From contig JAJYZN010000080.1 in assembly GCA_021799915.1 (NCBI GenBank), positions 1-11,727 on the forward strand: a stretch of DNA of 11,727 bases. Reading direction: 5' to 3'. Origin of the DNA: Actinomycetes bacterium (lineage in GTDB: Bacteria; Actinomycetota; Acidimicrobiia; Acidimicrobiales; RAAP-2). Below the pieces are notes generated by a model. It had not been told where the DNA came from and searched no databases. It saw only the letters and a list, made by a program, of their open reading frames with translations. This document shows positions 1 through 7,036 of the stretch, one piece after another; the stretch's first letter is position 1; every line of letters starts with the position of its first letter. Both the position numbers and the translations under genes were made by a program.

Positions 1-943
1 CTCCTCGACGCCGACAGTGTGCACGGTGGCCACAGGCCTCGACGTCACCTTCACCGGGGTGGGGACCTGCACCCTCACCGCCCAGGTCACAGTCGGCACC
101 GACTACAACGGAGCGACCGGCACCGCCCAGACCTTCAGCGTGTCCAGGGTAGGACTCGGCTACGACCTGGTGAATTCCGACGGGGGAGTGTTCGTCTTTG
201 ATGCGCCTGGACAGCACGGAGGGTTCTACGGCTCGCTTCCCGGGCTCGGGATCACTCCGGCCGCGCCCATCGTCGGGATTGCTCCGACGACCACCGGCAC
301 GGGCTACTTCCTGGTCGGGGCCGACGGAGGCGTGTTCTGCTTTGGATCGGCGCGGTTCTACGGATCACTTCCCGGGCTCGGGGTTGTCCCGAATATGCCG
401 ATCGTCGGCATGGTGGCGACCAACACAGACCGGGGTTACTACCTGGTCGGTGCCGATGGAGGAGTGTTTGCCTTTGGGGATGTGCCCTTCCTGGGCTCGT
501 TGCCGGGCCTGGGCGAGAAGGTGTCCGATGTCGTCGGCATCGCTGCAACCCGGTCGGGTTCCGGCTACTGGGTGGTGCAAGCAACAGGCACCGTCACGGC
601 ATTCGGGTCGGCCAAGTCCTTCCCAACCGTGCCCGTCACATCGGCCGTCAGCTCGATCACCGGTACGCCGACAGGAGGTGGGTACTTGCTGGTGACCAAG
701 GGGGGCGGTGTGTACTCGTTCGGCGACGCTCTCAAGGCCGGCGAGGGAACACTCCCGCACCTCTCTGTCACTCCCTACCGGCCCATCGTGGGAATCGTCC
801 CGACGTTCACGACAGGGGGATACTGGTTGATCGGTGCTGATGGAGGCGTCTTCGCCTTCGGCACAGCGAAGTTCTACGGTTCCCTTCCCGGCCTTTCCCC
901 ACCCATCTCCGTATCAGACATCGTGGGGGCGACCCCGAACTGA
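1..943 (+). CDS. Surface/secreted repeat protein, C-terminal part (5' end outside window)
   Basis: The reading frame is open to the left edge (frame starting at base 2), so the N-terminus and any signal peptide are missing; the stop is TGA at 941-943. The first ~45 visible residues (VCTV...FTGVGTCTLTAQ...YNGATGTAQTFSV) resemble the end of an Ig-like domain of the kind repeated in actinobacterial secreted proteins. Six repeats of about 39-48 residues follow, each starting with GY and most carrying GADGGVFxFG, FYGSLPGLG and PIVGI. They start at bases 158, 302, 434, 563, 680 and 818. Units 4 and 5 are degenerate. Blade-sized repeats rich in Gly, aromatic and Val residues suggest a beta-propeller or similar beta fold, which is inference. 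I know such repeats from Acidimicrobiia surface proteins of unknown function. No catalytic motif is visible. The gene converges on the P450 gene. Confidence 0.85.
   Translation, partial: SSTPTVCTVATGLDVTFTGVGTCTLTAQVTVGTDYNGATGTAQTFSVSRVGLGYDLVNSDGGVFVFDAPGQHGGFYGSLPGLGITPAAPIVGIAPTTTGTGYFLVGADGGVFCFGSARFYGSLPGLGVVPNMPIVGMVATNTDRGYYLVGADGGVFAFGDVPFLGSLPGLGEKVSDVVGIAATRSGSGYWVVQATGTVTAFGSAKSFPTVPVTSAVSSITGTPTGGGYLLVTKGGGVYSFGDALKAGEGTLPHLSVTPYRPIVGIVPTFTTGGYWLIGADGGVFAFGTAKFYGSLPGLSPPISVSDIVGATPN
158..940 (+). repeat. Six tandem GYxLVGADGGVFxFG protein repeats
   Basis: Units begin at bases 158, 302, 434, 563, 680 and 818, with lengths of about 48, 44, 43, 39, 46 and 41 residues. Units 1, 2, 3 and 6 share DGGVFxF and GSLPGL. 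Unit 4 has lost the DGGVF core (ATGTVTAFG) and unit 5 has KGGGVYSFG. The similarity is mainly at protein level; at DNA level only short blocks, such as the CTTCCCGGGCTCGGG blocks near 235 and 367, are conserved. This implies old duplication followed by selection on the fold. Confidence 0.85.
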
Positions 944-994
944 TGGCTGGGACCGGCAATGTCGTCGGTGGGCCGGATGTTCGGAGGCCTGAGG

Positions 995-1012
995 GGTGAC
1001 CCCAGGGTCACC
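995..1012. terminator. Palindrome, probable bidirectional terminator
   Basis: GGTGACCC-CA-GGGTCACC is a perfect 18-bp inverted repeat. As RNA it folds into a 6-bp stem (GGTGAC/GTCACC) with a 6-base loop. It lies between two convergent stop codons (943 and 1101), where a shared terminator is expected. There is no T-run after it on either strand, so a classical intrinsic terminator is not proven. A protein-binding operator is the alternative. Confidence 0.45.
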
Positions 1013-1026
1013 AGGCGAGAGCAGAA

Positions 1027-1038
1027 CGTGATGTCACG
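1027..1038. repeat. Short inverted repeat CGTGA-TG-TCACG
   Basis: This is a perfect 12-bp palindrome 14 bases after the larger palindrome and in the same convergent gap. Its 5-bp arms with a 2-base centre are too tight for a good RNA hairpin. It may be a protein site or chance. Confidence 0.3.
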
Positions 1039-1098
1039 ATGTGTGAGCGGCTTCCCCGCTGGACCCGTGGTCGTCCTGCGACGGCCGTGAGAACCGGA

Positions 1099-2295
1099 TC
1101 AGTGGGAGAAGATCAGCGGGGCGTGCCGTACCCCGGCGATCACGGAGCTCGACGCGCGTTCCACTGGACCGCCGGGCTCGACGGTGGAGAAACGGTCGAT
1201 GATCTCCTCGAGCACGACCCGGGCTTCGAGGCGAGCCAGGGCTGCGCCGAGGCAGAAGTGCGGTCCGAAGCCGAAGCTGAGATGGGGATTGGGGTCCCGG
1301 CCGACGTCCAGGCGGTCGGAGGTCGGTCCGAACACCATTTCGTCTCGGTTGGCTGACGCGTAGATCATGAGGACCGGCTCCCCGGCAGCGATCGGCTGGC
1401 CCGCCAGGATGGTGTCACGGCGGGCCGTCCGGAGGAACGAGATCACAGGAGTGGTCCAGCGCAGCAGCTCTTCGACGGCCGCCGGTACGCGGGAGTGATC
1501 ACGGCGAAGGCGTGACCACTGCTCAGGGGCTTGGGAAAGTGCCGCGAGGCCACCGGCCAGGAGGTTGCGAGTGGTCTCGTTCCCAGCGACGAGAAGCTGG
1601 ATGAGGAACATGGCTAGCTCGTCGTCGGAGAGGCGGTCCCCGCCTGGTGCCGCCGTCGCCAGGGCGGACACCACGTCGTCTCGGGGCGCGGCGCGGCGTT
1701 CGGACGCCACACCGACCAGGAAGGACCACATCTGGGCCAAGAGCTCTTCTTTGCGTTGCTCCGGCCATTCCGTGGCTCCGGGAATTGCCGCCTCAGACCA
1801 CTGGTAGAAGGTGGGCCACTGGTCCCCGTCGACCCCGAGCAATTCGCAGATCACCTGCAACGGGAACGGGACACAGAGTGCAGGTACGACGTCGACGGGC
1901 TTTCCTACGGCGAGAGTGTCAACGAGAGCTTGTGCCTTGGACCTGATCGAGCGTTCGAGCCCCCGGACGATACTGGGCTTGAAGCCCGGTTGGACCAGCC
2001 GCCGGTATCGGGTGTGGAGAGGTGGATCGGTGTGCATCATGGTGGGTGGCGACGCGTAGTGAGTGCCGATCTCGTCGACCAGGATTCCCGAGGCCGACGA
2101 GAAAGTGGTCGGATCAGTCCCTACCGCTTGGACCTCGGCATGCGTGCTGACGGCCCAGAACCCGGCGTCGGGGTGCCAGGCGACCGGGGCCTCGGCGCGG
2201 AGCCGAGCGTAAAGGCCGTGGGGATCATCGGCGTAGACGGAGGGATCGGTCAGGCCGGCGGCGAGATCGCCGCCTGGTCGCGACCGGTCCCCCAT
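1099..2295 (-). CDS. Cytochrome P450
   Basis: A haem-thiolate monooxygenase of 398 residues, the normal length for a soluble bacterial P450, with no membrane anchor. Landmarks are the C-helix region MMHTDPPLHTRYRRLV (86-101), the I-helix oxygen-activation motif AGNETT (237-242), the K-helix ExxR (EELLR, 275-279) and the haem loop FGFGPHFCLG (341-350) with Cys348 as axial ligand. All key residues are intact. AGNETTRN and the HTDPPLHTRYRRLV style resemble actinobacterial CYP families acting on sterols, lipids and aromatics (CYP124/125/142-like), but the substrate cannot be read from the sequence. The ATG at 2293-2295 lies 7 bases after the stop of the cupin gene, so the two are almost certainly one transcript. 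Ferredoxin and reductase partners are not encoded nearby. Confidence 0.95.
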   Translation of the reverse strand: MGDRSRPGGDLAAGLTDPSVYADDPHGLYARLRAEAPVAWHPDAGFWAVSTHAEVQAVGTDPTTFSSASGILVDEIGTHYASPPTMMHTDPPLHTRYRRLVQPGFKPSIVRGLERSIRSKAQALVDTLAVGKPVDVVPALCVPFPLQVICELLGVDGDQWPTFYQWSEAAIPGATEWPEQRKEELLAQMWSFLVGVASERRAAPRDDVVSALATAAPGGDRLSDDELAMFLIQLLVAGNETTRNLLAGGLAALSQAPEQWSRLRRDHSRVPAAVEELLRWTTPVISFLRTARRDTILAGQPIAAGEPVLMIYASANRDEMVFGPTSDRLDVGRDPNPHLSFGFGPHFCLGAALARLEARVVLEEIIDRFSTVEPGGPVERASSSVIAGVRHAPLIFSH

Positions 2296-2302
2296 CGTGG
2301 GC

Positions 2303-2770
2303 TCAGACGATCAATCCGTTGGGCCGGGGCTTGCCCTCGGCTTCCAGAAGGGCGAAGTAGGCGTCGAGAATGCCCGGTCCGTCGGTCGCGGTCTCGACGT
2401 TGCCGTCAGGATCGAGGTTCAACAGCGCACCCTCTATGACGAACAGGACGTCGGTGTCTTCGGTGTTGTCTGCGGGGACGTCAAGGGTGTGTACTGAGTT
2501 AGCCGGCTCGTAGATGTAGGAACCGGCCGTCGAATAGAAGTCGTACTCGAGGTAGTGCCAACGCCCGGCCAGCGTGAACCCATCGACTGGTCCGGTGTGG
2601 CGGTGGATTTGGAGTCGGGTGCCAGGTCGGAATCGGTTCCGGATCACCCACGTTCCCTGCGTGGAGTCGAAGCGAACAACTTTGAGGTCAACGCCGTAAC
2701 CGGTATCGACCCAAGGGGCATCGTCGTCTCCGACGTGGCGGACCACGTCTCCGATCGAGGTGATTGCCAT
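2303..2770 (-). CDS. Cupin protein, 2,4'-dihydroxyacetophenone dioxygenase-like
   Basis: A single-domain cupin of 155 residues. The first cupin motif is QIHRHTGPVDGFTLAGRWHYLEYD (about 54-77, written here in outline only), with His56 and His58. The second is YEPANSVHTL (87-96), with His94. With Glu75 these are candidate ligands for a mononuclear Fe(II), as in DAD-family cupins that cleave C-C bonds in hydroxyacetophenones using O2. The RHTGPVxGxTLxGRWxYLEYD pattern and the VLFVIEGALLNLD block are typical of the DAD-like family. Whether this one is a dioxygenase is inferred from family only. The ATG at 2768-2770 has a strong GGAGG site in front. It lies 7 bases before the P450 and 71 bases after the amidase, all in the same orientation. 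Confidence 0.85.
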   Translation of the reverse strand: MAITSIGDVVRHVGDDDAPWVDTGYGVDLKVVRFDSTQGTWVIRNRFRPGTRLQIHRHTGPVDGFTLAGRWHYLEYDFYSTAGSYIYEPANSVHTLDVPADNTEDTDVLFVIEGALLNLDPDGNVETATDGPGILDAYFALLEAEGKPRPNGLIV

Positions 2771-2775
2771 CTGAT

Positions 2776-2780
2776 CCTCC
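2776..2780 (-). promoter_or_regulatory. Ribosome-binding site of the cupin gene
   Basis: On the minus strand GGAGG stands 5 bases before the ATG at 2768-2770. It fixes the start of the cupin and is one of the best Shine-Dalgarno sequences in the window. Confidence 0.75.
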
Positions 2781-2841
2781 AGTGTCCTAGTCGACTTCCC
2801 GTTGCCGTCCTGTCTCGATCAGTATGCCAGCAGGCCCGGCA

Positions 2842-4263
2842 TCAGGTTCCGCGTCGGGGAGTGAGTGGGGCCAGACGGTCGAACCCGATGGCGGCTTCGA
2901 GGGCGGCGGCGGCCCGGAGCACGGCCATGTCGGCGTGTTGGGGACCGACGAGCTGGAGTCCGATCGGAAGACCTGCACTGTCGGTTCCGACGCAGACCGT
3001 CGCGGCCGGTGATCGGGTCATGTTGAAGGGGTAGGTGAACCGGGCCCAATTGGCATCGACCTCACCGTTGATCAGGCCGGCGCCATTGAGATCGAGCGGT
3101 GGAGGGGGTCCCGCGATGGTTGGGGTGATGAGCAAGCGGACGTCGTGGAAGAGGGACACCAGGGCCAGGTTCATACGGTGGCACTGGTCGAACACCTCGA
3201 CGAGGTTCACGGCGGTCGTGTGACGGGCGGCATCAACCAGTGCGGCGAGGACAGGATCGACGCTGGCCCAGTCGGGAGAGTCTCGGAAGGGTCCGATCGT
3301 CCGTAAGAGGCACGCTCCGACCATCGTCAGCCAATCTCCGACGGGATCGACGTCGAAGATCGACTCCACCTCGACCACCTCGGCCCCCAGGGTCTCGAGG
3401 GCGGCCAGTGCCTGTTCACACCGTTCGAGAACGACGGCGTCCACTGGGGCGTAGCCGAGCGTGGGAGACCAGGCCACCCGGGTCGGGACGTGCGGATCGC
3501 TTATGGCGTCGCTCCAGTTGGCCTCAGGGCGAGGTAGGGACCGCAGATCGCTGGGGTCCGGCCCGACGACAACTTCGAGGGCGGCCGCCACATCGGCGAT
3601 CCGGATGGCCATCGGCCCCTGGGTGGAGAGGTCGAGCCATCCAGGCCCATGCGAGCCACCGGCGGGAACCCGCCCGAGAGAAGGCTTCATCCCCGAGAGT
3701 CCGCAGCACGACGAGGGGATCCGGATCGAGCCCCCGCCGTCGGAGCCGGTGGCCAGGGGGACCATTCCGGAGGCCAGGGCGGCGGCCGAACCGCCTGACG
3801 ACCCTCCGGCACTGTGGTCGAGGTTCCAGGGGTTCTTCGTCGTGCCGAAGGTGACATTGGAAGTGTGTGCCGACCAGGCAAACTCGGGGAGGTTCGTCTT
3901 GCCCACGACCACGCAGCCGGCCGCCCGAAGGCGGGCGACCTGGATGGAGTCGTCCACGGCAGGTGCCGATCCGTTCAGCAGCGCGGAGCCGTTCCGGGTG
4001 CAGTAGCCGGCCACGTCCTCGGCGTCCTTCACGCCGATCGGAACTCCGGCAAGCGGGCCCGGATCACCTCCGGTGGCCACGATCTGGTCCACCGCTGCCG
4101 CCTGGTCCAGGGCACGCTCGGCGTCGACGGCGACGAAGGCGTTGACCGTCGGGTTCAGCTCCTCAATCCGGGCCAGGGACTCACGAGCGAGCTCCCGGGC
4201 CGAGACCCGTCCAGACCGGACGAGTTGGGCCATGGCAGTGACCGGGGTGCGTCGGAAGTCCAT
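2842..4263 (-). CDS. Amidase-signature family hydrolase
   Basis: A 473-residue enzyme of the amidase-signature family, hydrolysing a carboxamide or related C-N bond. The Ser-cisSer-Lys triad is complete: Lys79 in GVPIGVKD, cis-Ser155 in SAGGSSGGSAAALA (151-164) and nucleophile Ser179 in GSDGGGSIRIPSS (173-185). Length and layout fit stand-alone amidases such as acylamidases, indoleacetamide hydrolases and 6-aminohexanoate-type amidases. It could be mistaken for the GatA subunit of the tRNA amidotransferase, but no gatB or gatC is adjacent and the C-terminal half is amidase-like. The substrate is unknown. ATG at 4261-4263, with only a weak AGAAG upstream. The gene lies 56 bases after the RDD gene and 71 bases before the cupin, and may be part of the cupin-P450 transcript. 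There is no signal peptide, so it is cytoplasmic. Confidence 0.93.
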   Translation of the reverse strand: MDFRRTPVTAMAQLVRSGRVSARELARESLARIEELNPTVNAFVAVDAERALDQAAAVDQIVATGGDPGPLAGVPIGVKDAEDVAGYCTRNGSALLNGSAPAVDDSIQVARLRAAGCVVVGKTNLPEFAWSAHTSNVTFGTTKNPWNLDHSAGGSSGGSAAALASGMVPLATGSDGGGSIRIPSSCCGLSGMKPSLGRVPAGGSHGPGWLDLSTQGPMAIRIADVAAALEVVVGPDPSDLRSLPRPEANWSDAISDPHVPTRVAWSPTLGYAPVDAVVLERCEQALAALETLGAEVVEVESIFDVDPVGDWLTMVGACLLRTIGPFRDSPDWASVDPVLAALVDAARHTTAVNLVEVFDQCHRMNLALVSLFHDVRLLITPTIAGPPPPLDLNGAGLINGEVDANWARFTYPFNMTRSPAATVCVGTDSAGLPIGLQLVGPQHADMAVLRAAAALEAAIGFDRLAPLTPRRGT

Positions 4264-4319
4264 GTCTTCTGGCTATCACGGATTGGCGCCCGATGTCGCC
4301 GCGCCGGTGCTTCTGGAGC

Positions 4320-4976
4320 TCAGGGACGGAGATCGACGACGACTGAGCGGGCCACGTGATCGGCCCATGACTGGCGCCGGTGGTCCCAGAGTGGGGCCAG
4401 GTTCCCGATGACCAGGGGAAGCTCGAACATGACAGCCAGGAGCACATTGAAGGAGGTGCGCCCGAGCCCTCTCCAGAAACCGATCACGGAATTCCCCCGC
4501 GCGTCACGGACGGCAATACCCATGGCCAGCTTTCCCAAGGTCTGGCCGCGCATCGTGCCGTCTCCGATGGCCAAGTAGAGAACCGGAAGCACCACGGCCA
4601 GCGCGCCGAAGATCACCAGTCCGACGACGAGACCGACGGGCACCCCGGTGTTGGTGGCGCGTCGGCTGGCTGTGAGCACCGAAGCGAAGAAGGTAGGAAT
4701 GAGCACGACGAAGTAGAGGACATAGAAGGCGGCGCCGATGACGGCACCGTCGACGATCCAGGCCACGAGACGCTTCCACCAGTGGGCGAGAGGTACCCCG
4801 AGTACCGGATCGAAGAAGATGACCGGCGGAGCGTAGCCAGGGTGCCCGTACGGCGGTGCTCCGTACGGCGGGGGCGCCCAATTCGGTGGAGGCGGTGCTC
4901 CGTACGGCGGTGCTCCGTACGGCGGTGGCGCTCCGTGGGGCGCCCCTGTCCTTGGCGGTGTCGGTGCTCCGCTCAT
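4320..4976 (-). CDS. RDD-family membrane protein with proline-rich N-terminus
   Basis: A 218-residue inner-membrane protein. Residues 1-51 are a disordered Pro/Gly/Tyr region with repeated PPYGAPP units, probably cytoplasmic. The RDD domain follows: WWKRLVAWIVDGAVIG (66-81) with Arg69 and Asp76, a first membrane span about 72-100, a second about 113-136, the conserved GDGTMRGQTLGKLAMGI segment (138-154), a third span about 176-194, and the final WDHRRQSWADHVARSVVV (197-214) with the late Asp. Function is unknown for most of the family; some members are linked to ion transport. ATG at 4974-4976, with a G-rich GGGGG 4-8 bases before it. The sequence CTATAG just upstream could be a -10 element for a nearly leaderless transcript, which is weak evidence. 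The gene follows PPK2 by 63 bases. Confidence 0.88.
   Translation of the reverse strand: MSGAPTPPRTGAPHGAPPPYGAPPYGAPPPPNWAPPPYGAPPYGHPGYAPPVIFFDPVLGVPLAHWWKRLVAWIVDGAVIGAAFYVLYFVVLIPTFFASVLTASRRATNTGVPVGLVVGLVIFGALAVVLPVLYLAIGDGTMRGQTLGKLAMGIAVRDARGNSVIGFWRGLGRTSFNVLLAVMFELPLVIGNLAPLWDHRRQSWADHVARSVVVDLRP
4843..4932. repeat. Short DNA repeats coding for PPYGAPP units
   Basis: The module CTCCGTACGGCGG(TG) and close variants recur about five times inside the RDD gene, encoding proline-tyrosine-glycine units on the minus strand. Near-identical codons point to recent slippage or duplication. Such proline-rich tails are common in actinobacterial RDD and related membrane proteins. Confidence 0.7.
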
Positions 4977-5039
4977 GTGCCCCCTATAGTCACCGACCGA
5001 CCTGACCGCCCGTGCTGCTGGTCCCCCGACGGCCGTTGC

Positions 5040-5837
5040 TTACTCGCTCTCATCGTAGTCGGCACCGGTGGACGGAGGCGGTTCGATCCCCCATCGACGC
5101 ATCCCCTCCTCGATGCCGGCGATGACGGTGCGGATGACGGCGACACGCCCGTACCGCTTCTGCTCACTGGGGATGACGTGCCAGCGCGCGTTGCGGTGAT
5201 CGGTGAGCTCGAGCATGTCTTCGACCGCCTCCTCGTAGGCGGCCCACTTGTCGCGGTTCCGCCAGTCCTCGTCGGTGAGCTTCCACCTCTTGAGCGGATC
5301 GGCCTGGCGGGCTTCGAACCTCTTGAGCTGTTCTTCGGGAGAGATGTGGGTCCAGATCTTGATGAGCACCATTCCCTCTTCGGCCAGCGACCACTCGAAC
5401 TGCCGGATCTCCTCGTACGCTCGTCGCCACTGCTCCTCGGTGGCCAGCGCCTCCACGCGCTCCACCAGGACGCGGCCGTACCAGGACCGGTCCAGGATCG
5501 CCATCCCACCCCATCCCGGCAGCGACGGGTAGAAACGCCAGAGGAAGTGATGACGGAGTCCGTCGGAGTCCGGTGCCCCGAACTGGGCCACCCGGACGTG
5601 TCGAGGGTCGAGAGGAGCCACCAGGCGCTTGATGGCGCCACCCTTCCCCGAAGCGTCCCACCCTTCGAAGACCACGCAGACCGGAGGCCCGAGACGGCCG
5701 TCGCCGAGCTGACCGCCGTTGATCAGTCGGAGGTGCAGGAGGCGACGCTGGGCGGCCGCCAGCTGCTGGGCCTCCTCTTCGGCCGAGATCCGAAGGGTGA
5801 GGTCGACCTCGGACAGGCGGGAGCGACGGTGGGTCAC
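5040..5837 (-). CDS. ppk2: PPK2-family polyphosphate kinase
   Basis: A 265-residue single-domain PPK2, which moves phosphate between inorganic polyphosphate and nucleotides. The Walker A is GWDASGKGG (59-67, Lys65), the Walker B region is AILDRSWYGRVLVERVE (113-129, Asp116 and Arg117), and the lid region contains RFEARQADPLKRWKLTDEDW (173-192). These catalytic elements are intact. The DRSWYGRVLVERVE style resembles polyphosphate:AMP phosphotransferases (PAP-like) as well as short PPK2s that use NDP, so AMP or NDP preference is not settled here. The start is GTG at 5835-5837. No other Met is available before residue 112 and the family-conserved core begins around residue 10. The GTGA overlap with the methyltransferase stop implies translational coupling. 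The protein is cytoplasmic. Confidence 0.93.
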   Translation of the reverse strand: MTHRRSRLSEVDLTLRISAEEEAQQLAAAQRRLLHLRLINGGQLGDGRLGPPVCVVFEGWDASGKGGAIKRLVAPLDPRHVRVAQFGAPDSDGLRHHFLWRFYPSLPGWGGMAILDRSWYGRVLVERVEALATEEQWRRAYEEIRQFEWSLAEEGMVLIKIWTHISPEEQLKRFEARQADPLKRWKLTDEDWRNRDKWAAYEEAVEDMLELTDHRNARWHVIPSEQKRYGRVAVIRTVIAGIEEGMRRWGIEPPPSTGADYDESE

Positions 5838-6988
5838 GAGCTCGACCGCACCCGCCCGACCGGCCGCGCCGTGTCATCGGGAGCCACGGACGGCCTTGGG
5901 CTTCGGGGGGCCGCCGGTCCGGGTGGTCGTGAGAGCGAGGACTGTTCTCCCAGGCCGGCCCGTGCCCTGCGGACGGCATTGGCTGCACCGGCCAGCACCA
6001 GGAACTCACGGTTCCGCAGGTGGGACACGGTCCCGACCTTGCGTCCAGTCGGGTCGTGGATCCCGATGCGGGCTCCCACATAGCGGGCGGAGTCGAACTC
6101 CAGGGTCGTGATCTCGTGATGGTGCCCACACATGTCGTGGAGCGCATCGAGGTCCAGCCACGACTCGTCGTTGTACGAGAGGACCAGGAGCTCGCAGTCC
6201 ACCGCCTGGACCGTCTGGCGGAGCGCGGTGGGCATCGAACGTTTGGAGTTGAATGCGCTCTTGTTCGCCGGGTCGCGCGAGTCGACGCGCTTGCAGGCGA
6301 CGCCGTAGTGCTCGGGCGCGTCCCACGCCACCAACGTCTCCCATATGTGGTAGTTGGTGTAGTAGCGGTGCTGGTTGTACGGAGGATCGAGGTAGGCGAA
6401 GTCGAAGGATCCCAAGGTCGGCGCCAAGGCGAGAGCGTCGCCACGATGGGCTCTTCCTGCTCCGGCCAGCAGCTCGGGCGGGCGGAGCTCCAGCGGCCGG
6501 TACGACCGTGGCGCCCAGGACTTCACGTAGGCCATGTGCAGTCCGACCGTCGAATCCACCCGGTCGGCCGCTTCGAGGAGGCTGGTGAGCAGCATGGGCT
6601 CGAGGGCGGTGCCGGTGAAACGGGCGTCGATGACGTTGCGGATGGCGTCGATCCGAGCACCGTTCGCCGGTTGGAAGAACCTCGACTTCTCGCAGAAGGT
6701 GTCGGTGAAGTACCCCGCCTCACCGGGGAGGAGGTTCAGATCGCCGATGATCTCTGACAGCTCGCCGAGGTCCACGGTGTCGCCGTCGCTCTCGATGTAG
6801 CAGCGGGCGAACACCTCGGCGTAGCGGGCCACGTCGACCGCCGTCACGTGGATCCCCTGGCGCTTGAACGCCTGGGCCACCCGGGTGGTGCCGGTGAACA
6901 GGTCGAGGGCCGTCTTCGCTCCGCTCGCCGCGGCCAGGCACTCGAGCACCGGGACCAGACGCCGCTTGGAGCCCAGATATTTGATCAC
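5834..6988 (-). CDS. D12-class N6-adenine DNA methyltransferase (orphan)
   Basis: A 384-residue SAM-dependent DNA methyltransferase of the Dam/D12 type. The N-terminus IKYLGSKRRLVP (2-13) is the family hallmark. The SAM-binding motif I appears as DLFTGTTRVAQAF (29-41), and the catalytic motif IV is DPPYNQHRYY (201-210). The last ~40 residues are an Arg/Pro/Ser-rich tail with no domain, and its coding sequence ends in the overlap with ppk2. No restriction endonuclease, specificity subunit or phage gene is near, so this looks like a solitary methyltransferase; target sequence unknown. The start is GTG at 6986-6988, the earliest in frame and immediately before the conserved IKYLGSKRR. No clear Shine-Dalgarno is visible, and a small hairpin (6996-7009) sits 7 bases upstream, which may lower initiation. 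It follows the FAD oxidoreductase stop by 48 bases. Confidence 0.9.
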   Translation of the reverse strand: MIKYLGSKRRLVPVLECLAAASGAKTALDLFTGTTRVAQAFKRQGIHVTAVDVARYAEVFARCYIESDGDTVDLGELSEIIGDLNLLPGEAGYFTDTFCEKSRFFQPANGARIDAIRNVIDARFTGTALEPMLLTSLLEAADRVDSTVGLHMAYVKSWAPRSYRPLELRPPELLAGAGRAHRGDALALAPTLGSFDFAYLDPPYNQHRYYTNYHIWETLVAWDAPEHYGVACKRVDSRDPANKSAFNSKRSMPTALRQTVQAVDCELLVLSYNDESWLDLDALHDMCGHHHEITTLEFDSARYVGARIGIHDPTGRKVGTVSHLRNREFLVLAGAANAVRRARAGLGEQSSLSRPPGPAAPRSPRPSVAPDDTARPVGRVRSSS

Positions 6989-6995
6989 CGAAACT

Positions 6996-7009
6996 CGCTC
7001 ACCGGAGCG
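6996..7009. repeat. Small hairpin ahead of the methyltransferase start
   Basis: CGCTC-ACCG-GAGCG forms a 5-bp GC-rich stem with a 4-base loop, 7 bases upstream of the GTG start of the methyltransferase, where a ribosome-binding site would be. It may be chance, or it may weaken translation of the methyltransferase and the coupled ppk2. Confidence 0.3.
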
Positions 7010-7036
7010 GCCTACCAGGAAGCACGAAAGATCACT

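Noticed and set aside
1756..2439. A 227-codon plus-strand frame opposite the P450 and cupin
   Set aside because: No motifs, and it is antisense to two well-supported genes.
2842..4263. GatA subunit of the Asp/Glu-tRNA amidotransferase
   Set aside because: No gatB or gatC neighbour, and the gene sits beside catabolic-type enzymes; a stand-alone amidase is the simpler call.
4380..6083. A 567-codon open frame on the plus strand opposite RDD, PPK2 and the methyltransferase
   Set aside because: No family motifs, low-complexity Arg/Pro/Gly/Asp composition, and it is fully antisense to genes with intact catalytic motifs. This is typical of third-position GC bias.
5164..6444. A 426-codon minus-strand frame overlapping PPK2 and the methyltransferase
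   Set aside because: It is a frame-shifted shadow of both genes and has no domain of its own.
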